A program made the position numbers and the translations under genes. From positions 1-8,612 of the forward strand of contig JAJYGO010000269.1 of the NCBI GenBank assembly GCA_021785115.1: 8,612 nt of DNA. Reading direction: 5' to 3'. Position 1 is the first letter of the stretch; each line of letters starts with the position of its first letter. The notes under the pieces were generated by a model that worked only from the letters and a program-made list of their open reading frames with translations, did no database searches and had not been told where the DNA came from. This DNA is from Chloroflexota bacterium (lineage in GTDB: Bacteria; Chloroflexota; Limnocylindria; Limnocylindrales; CSP1-4). Positions 5,487 to 8,612 of this stretch are shown here, in pieces.

Positions 5487-5732
5487 CGTATGTTCACGGA
5501 GCGAACGCAGGTTCTGCTGTCCAGGGAGCAGCTGGCGCGGCTGAAGCGGGCCGCGCGGCGCGAAGGCCGGTCGGTCGGCGGCGTGATCCGCGAGGCCATC
5601 GACGCGTACACCACCGCATCGTCCGATCGCCGGCGAGAGGCCGTCCGCCATCTCCTCGCGATGGACGCGCCCGTCGACGATTGGGACGTGATGAAGGCCG
5701 AGATCATCCGTGGGGCGACGGGTGAGGAGTGA
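5484..5732 (+). CDS. vapB: VapB-like ribbon-helix-helix antitoxin
   Basis: This 82-residue protein is the antitoxin of the PIN toxin that follows. Residues 5-42 (ERTQVLLSREQLARLKRAAR, then REGRSVGGVIREAIDAY) match the RHH/CopG strand and two helices that bind operator DNA as a dimer. The C-terminal half, with HLLAMDAPVDDWDVMKAEI, resembles the toxin-binding tail of VapB antitoxins. There is no Shine-Dalgarno site. Starts at 5484 and 5490 are both possible, and the -10-like box nearby favours the second on a leaderless message. The stop codon overlaps the vapC start by 4 nt. A palindrome over the start codon suggests autoregulation. Confidence 0.87.
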   Translation: MRMFTERTQVLLSREQLARLKRAARREGRSVGGVIREAIDAYTTASSDRRREAVRHLLAMDAPVDDWDVMKAEIIRGATGEE

Positions 5733-6145
5733 CGTTCTTCCTCGACACGGCCGTCTTCATGTACGCCGGCGGACGCGACCACCCGCTGCGTCTGCCCTGC
5801 CAGGCGATCCTCGAGCGCGTGGCGGCGAGCGCGCTCGACGCGACGACGTCGGCGGAGGTGGTGCAGGAGATCCTCCACCGGTTCGTGGCCATCCGGCGTC
5901 CCGACATCGGCACGGCGATGGCGCGCGACGTGCTCGATGCGTTCGAGCCGGTGCTGCCGATCACCAACGGCGTCGTTCGCCGGATGCCCGACCTCGTGGA
6001 GCGCTACCCGTCGCTCGCCGCCCGCGACCTTGTGCACGTGGCGACGTGTCTGGAGGAGGGGATCGAGACGATCGTCAGCCCCGATCGTGGCTTCGATGAC
6101 GTCCGGGAGATTCGTCGGCTGGACCCGACCGCCCTGGCCGGCTGA
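5729..6145 (+). CDS. vapC: VapC-like PIN-domain ribonuclease toxin
   Basis: This 138-residue protein is a PIN-domain toxin, a metal-dependent RNase. The acidic site is intact: Asp6 in FFLDTAVF, Glu43 in TTSAEVVQEIL (Glu47 is also near), Asp100 in AARDLVHVATC, and Asp119 in SPDRGFDDV. The order and the length are typical of VapC. The GTG start overlaps the antitoxin stop as GTGA, which suggests translational coupling, and GAGGA directly touches the start, too close to act as a normal ribosome site. The toxin's RNA target cannot be inferred. In the 256 nt after the stop no convincing terminator or promoter was found, only a CCTT-CCGC-AAGG inverted repeat at 6187-6198. Confidence 0.92.
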   Translation: MTFFLDTAVFMYAGGRDHPLRLPCQAILERVAASALDATTSAEVVQEILHRFVAIRRPDIGTAMARDVLDAFEPVLPITNGVVRRMPDLVERYPSLAARDLVHVATCLEEGIETIVSPDRGFDDVREIRRLDPTALAG

Positions 6146-6401
6146 CGCAGCGCCCCAGCGGCAGTTGCGCGCCGTTGCGTCGTAACCCTTCCGCAAGGTG
6201 CCCGGTCCGAGACTGGCGCGCATGAACACGCAGCCGGCCCCGGACACGCGGACCGCGCCCCCGCCCGGCGTATCCGGCCCTCGCTGCGCAAGCGTCCCGC
6301 CCAGCATCCCGCGCCCATAGGGATTCGGTGCGCCGCCATCCGCGGTGCCGCCCGGCCGGGTGCACGGCGAGGCACGCAGGAACGACGAGAAGGGACATTC
6401 G

Positions 6402-8282
6402 ATGAAACGCAGAGTGATCGGGGCGGCACTGATGATCGCCGTGGGTGCGGGCGCCGCAGGATTCGCCGTGTTCGGACCGGGCCTGTCGAAGGGGGCCACC
6501 GCGCAGGTGCTCACCGCCACGGTCGCCCGGACCAACGTGACGGCGCAGGTCGTCGCGACAGGCAACGTATCTGCGACGGCCGTGTACGGCCTCGCCTTCG
6601 GGAGCGACCCGGACCTCACCAGCAGCTCGACGTCGACCTCGAGCACCGCGAGCACCGGTTCGTCGAGCTCCAGCAGCAGCTCCACCAGCACGACGTGGCT
6701 GGTGAAGACGGTGGGCGTGAAGGTCGGCGACACCGTCACGAAGGGCCAGGTGCTCGCTGCCGCCGACACCACCGACGCCGGCGTCCAGCTGGCCATCGCG
6801 AAGGCCAACCTGGCATCGGCTGAGGCCACCCTCGCCGTCGCTACCGGCCACGCCTCGGCCACCACCATCGCGTCGGCCCAGCAGACGGTCGCGCAGGCCA
6901 ACCAGGCACTGGTGGCGGCGAACCACAACAGGTCGATCACGATCGATCAGAACGCGCTGTCGCTGCAGACCGCCGAGCAGGCGCTCGCCGGCGCGAAGGC
7001 GCAGCTGGCCACCGTCATGGCTGGCCCGACGGCCGACGAGCTCGCATCTGCGCAGGACGCCGTCGACACCGCCCAGCTCAACCTGCAGACCGCCCAGCAG
7101 AACCAGGCCAGCACCGTCGCGCAGGACCAGATCACGCTGGAGCAGGCCCAGGAGGCCGTGCAGACGGCCCAGCTCCAGTACCTGAACGCCGTGGGCGTCT
7201 CCGGCATCCAGTCGGCGCAGCAGGCCGTCACCAATGCGGTCACGAACCTGGATGCGACGAAGCTCAAGATCGCGGCCGCCGAGCAGCAGGCCGCCACGCA
7301 GGTCACGGCCGCGCAGGCGGCCCTCGCCACCGCGCAGCGCAACTACGAGTCGACGAAGACGCCGTCCTCGAGCGCCGCCACCACCGCCCAGCAGGCGGTG
7401 CAGACGGCCGAGCAGAACCTCGCATCGGCGAAGCAGAAGCAGGCCGCCGCGGCGATCCAGGAGAGCGACAGCCTGACCCAGGCGCAGCAGTCGCTCGCCG
7501 CCGCACAGCTCGCGTACCAGGAGAAGGTCGGTCCCAGCACCGCCGACGTGATCGCCGCCGACAAGGCGGCGGTCGCGAGTGCGGAGGTGGCCGTGGCCTC
7601 GGCCCGGAAGACCCTGGACCTGGCGTCCATCACTTCCCCCGACGACGGAGTCGTCACCGCGGTCAACGTGCGCGCGGGCGCCCTGGCGCCGTCCGGGTAC
7701 GCCATCGAGATGCAGACCAGCTCGTTGCAGGTGATCGCGGCGTTCACCGAGAGCAACGTGGCGAGCCTCGAGGTGGGCCAGGCGGCCACGGTCACCATCA
7801 GCGCCACCAGCTCGACGGTGCAGGGCACGGTCACCGAGATCGCCCCGACCAGCTCCACCTCGTCGAGCAGCAGCAGCGTGGTCACCTACGACGTCACGGT
7901 CTCGCTGCAGGATCCGCCGGCGAAGGTGCGTTCCGGCATGTCGGCCAGCGTGGCCGTCACCACGGCCGAGGCCACCGGCGTGATCGCCGTGCCCTCCACC
8001 GCGCTCTCCGGTTCGACCGGCAACTACACGGTCCAGGTGGTCGACTCCACCGGCGCGACGAAGACGGTCTCGGTCAAGGTCGGGCTGGTCACCAGCTCCA
8101 TGGCCGAGATCCAGAGCGGCCTGACCGCCGGCGAGAAGGTGGTGACCGGGTCCAGCACCGCGAAGACGTCGACCAGCTCCAGCTCGAGCTCCAACTCGGC
8201 GGGCGGGTTGAACAGCCTGGGCGGCATCGCGGGTGGCGCGGCGGGTGGCCCGCCGGCCGGCGGGCCGGGAGGCCAGCCATGA
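6402..8282 (+). CDS. Efflux adaptor (HlyD/MacA-like membrane-fusion protein)
   Basis: This 626-residue protein is the adaptor of an ABC efflux system and probably spans from the inner membrane outward. Residues 5-25 are a signal or anchor helix. The biotinyl-lipoyl half-motifs are at 101-124 (VKTVGVKVGDTVTKGQVLAA) and 405-437 (LDLASITSPDDGVVTAVNV). Between them, 127-403 is an Ala/Gln-rich region predicted to be a long helical hairpin, well over twice that of typical MacA. A beta-barrel region (about 440-525) and a membrane-proximal domain (526-585, VIAVPSTALSGS) follow. Ser/Thr-rich tracts lie at 72-98, 484-492 and 587-599, and a Gly/Pro tail at 600-626. The ATG at 6402 follows AAGGG by 7 nt. 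A frame extending 19 residues upstream lacks a ribosome site. The stop overlaps the ATPase start as ATGA, so they form one operon. The cargo is unknown. Confidence 0.88.
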   Translation: MKRRVIGAALMIAVGAGAAGFAVFGPGLSKGATAQVLTATVARTNVTAQVVATGNVSATAVYGLAFGSDPDLTSSSTSTSSTASTGSSSSSSSSTSTTWLVKTVGVKVGDTVTKGQVLAAADTTDAGVQLAIAKANLASAEATLAVATGHASATTIASAQQTVAQANQALVAANHNRSITIDQNALSLQTAEQALAGAKAQLATVMAGPTADELASAQDAVDTAQLNLQTAQQNQASTVAQDQITLEQAQEAVQTAQLQYLNAVGVSGIQSAQQAVTNAVTNLDATKLKIAAAEQQAATQVTAAQAALATAQRNYESTKTPSSSAATTAQQAVQTAEQNLASAKQKQAAAAIQESDSLTQAQQSLAAAQLAYQEKVGPSTADVIAADKAAVASAEVAVASARKTLDLASITSPDDGVVTAVNVRAGALAPSGYAIEMQTSSLQVIAAFTESNVASLEVGQAATVTISATSSTVQGTVTEIAPTSSTSSSSSSVVTYDVTVSLQDPPAKVRSGMSASVAVTTAEATGVIAVPSTALSGSTGNYTVQVVDSTGATKTVSVKVGLVTSSMAEIQSGLTAGEKVVTGSSTAKTSTSSSSSSNSAGGLNSLGGIAGGAAGGPPAGGPGGQP

Positions 8283-8612
8283 TCGGCCTGCGCGCACGCC
8301 GCCAGGCGGCGGATCTCCTCGCCGGAACGGCGCCACTCGGCGGCGGCGGCCGGGACGGTTCGGACGCGATCATCGAGCTTCGGGGCGTCTCGCGCGTGTA
8401 CGACACGGGCCGGGTCGTGGTGCCCGCACTCGAGGAGGTCGACCTGCGCGTGGAGCGCGGCGAGTTCCTGGCGATCATCGGGCCGTCCGGCTCGGGCAAG
8501 TCCACGATGATGAACATCCTGGGCTGCCTGGACCGGCCGACGGGGGGCCGCTACATCCTGGATGGCTCTCCGATCGACGAGCTCGACGACGCTGGGCTGG
8601 CGGCCCTGCGGA
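8279..8612 (+). CDS. MacB/LolD-type ABC transporter ATPase (3' end missing)
   Basis: The first 111 residues of an ABC ATPase are visible. The Walker A motif GPSGSGKST is at 68-76, after the strand IIELRGVSRVYDTG at 31-44, and is followed by MMNILGCLDRPTGG, a signature of the MacB/LolD group. These ATPases work with FtsX-like permeases and a membrane-fusion adaptor to move substrates across the envelope. A poorly conserved 30-residue leader (Gly- and Arg-rich) precedes the domain. The ATG overlaps the adaptor stop as ATGA, with GGGAGG 6 nt upstream inside the adaptor gene. Whether the permease is fused, as in MacB, or separate cannot be seen. Walker B and the signature motif lie beyond the window. 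Confidence 0.92.
   Translation, partial: MIGLRARRQAADLLAGTAPLGGGGRDGSDAIIELRGVSRVYDTGRVVVPALEEVDLRVERGEFLAIIGPSGSGKSTMMNILGCLDRPTGGRYILDGSPIDELDDAGLAALR

Noticed and set aside
6222..6320. 32-codon ATG frame in the gap before the adaptor
   Set aside because: It is proline-rich, without a nearby Shine-Dalgarno site or recognisable motif. Chance is the simpler explanation.
6615..6697. Repetitive serine codons as a tandem repeat or CRISPR-like array
   Set aside because: The repeats are irregular codon-level repetition within one reading frame, with no repeat-spacer structure.
5402..6940. Long minus-strand frame across vapBC and the adaptor start
   Set aside because: It covers clear plus-strand genes with conserved motifs and has no recognisable domain.
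6075..8336. 753-codon minus-strand frame opposite the adaptor
   Set aside because: It is the antisense image of the Ala/Gln-rich hairpin (Gly/Arg/Leu-rich) and is typical of high-GC shadows.

Overview
The window is very GC-rich bacterial DNA with many GTG starts, tightly overlapping genes, and Shine-Dalgarno sites only in front of some genes. Large secreted beta-sandwich proteins, a dense run of toxin-antitoxin (TA) modules and an ABC efflux operon suit a free-living high-GC bacterium, such as an actinobacterium or a member of Chloroflexota. The sequence alone does not settle the phylum. No rRNA, tRNA or CRISPR array was recognised.

Layout. (1) Bases 2-1498 hold the 3' end of a large secreted protein made of Ig-like domains, followed by a GC hairpin that may be its terminator. 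(2) Bases 1555-2202 hold a mazEF-type TA pair with a palindrome over its -10 box. (3) Bases 2230-2364 hold an open stretch resembling the zinc-finger start of a transposase, possibly a relic. (4) Bases 2365-4384 are a complete insertion sequence (IS) of 2,020 bp. It has near-identical terminal inverted repeats, an 8-bp target duplication (TCACTTGA), a zinc-finger DDE transposase on the minus strand, and a second gene for a four-helix membrane protein that overlaps the transposase stop codon. (5) Bases 4389-5405 hold a second TA pair of the HEPN/MNT type (type VII-like), whose antitoxin is fused to an XRE-type helix-turn-helix. Its promoter and a palindromic operator begin inside the right-hand target duplication. 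(6) Bases 5473-6145 hold a vapBC pair with a palindrome over the start codon. (7) Bases 6402-8612 hold the start of an efflux operon: a membrane-fusion (adaptor) protein with an unusually long Ala/Gln-rich hairpin and Ser/Thr-rich linkers, then a MacB/LolD-type ATPase that runs off the window.

How the parts work together. The middle 4.6 kb is a small accessory island of three TA modules from three unrelated toxin families: an MazF RNase, a HEPN protein and a PIN RNase. Each lies on the plus strand and each has its own palindrome at the promoter, as expected for autoregulation. The IS entered between the first and second modules, exactly at the -35 box of the second, and the target duplication kept that box intact. 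The efflux genes are translationally coupled and separate from the island. The intergenic stretch 6146-6401 shows a short inverted repeat and a good ribosome site but no convincing promoter.

The least ordinary items are the membrane-protein passenger of the IS, the self-regulating HTH-MNT antitoxin with its operator, and the odd architecture of the adaptor protein.
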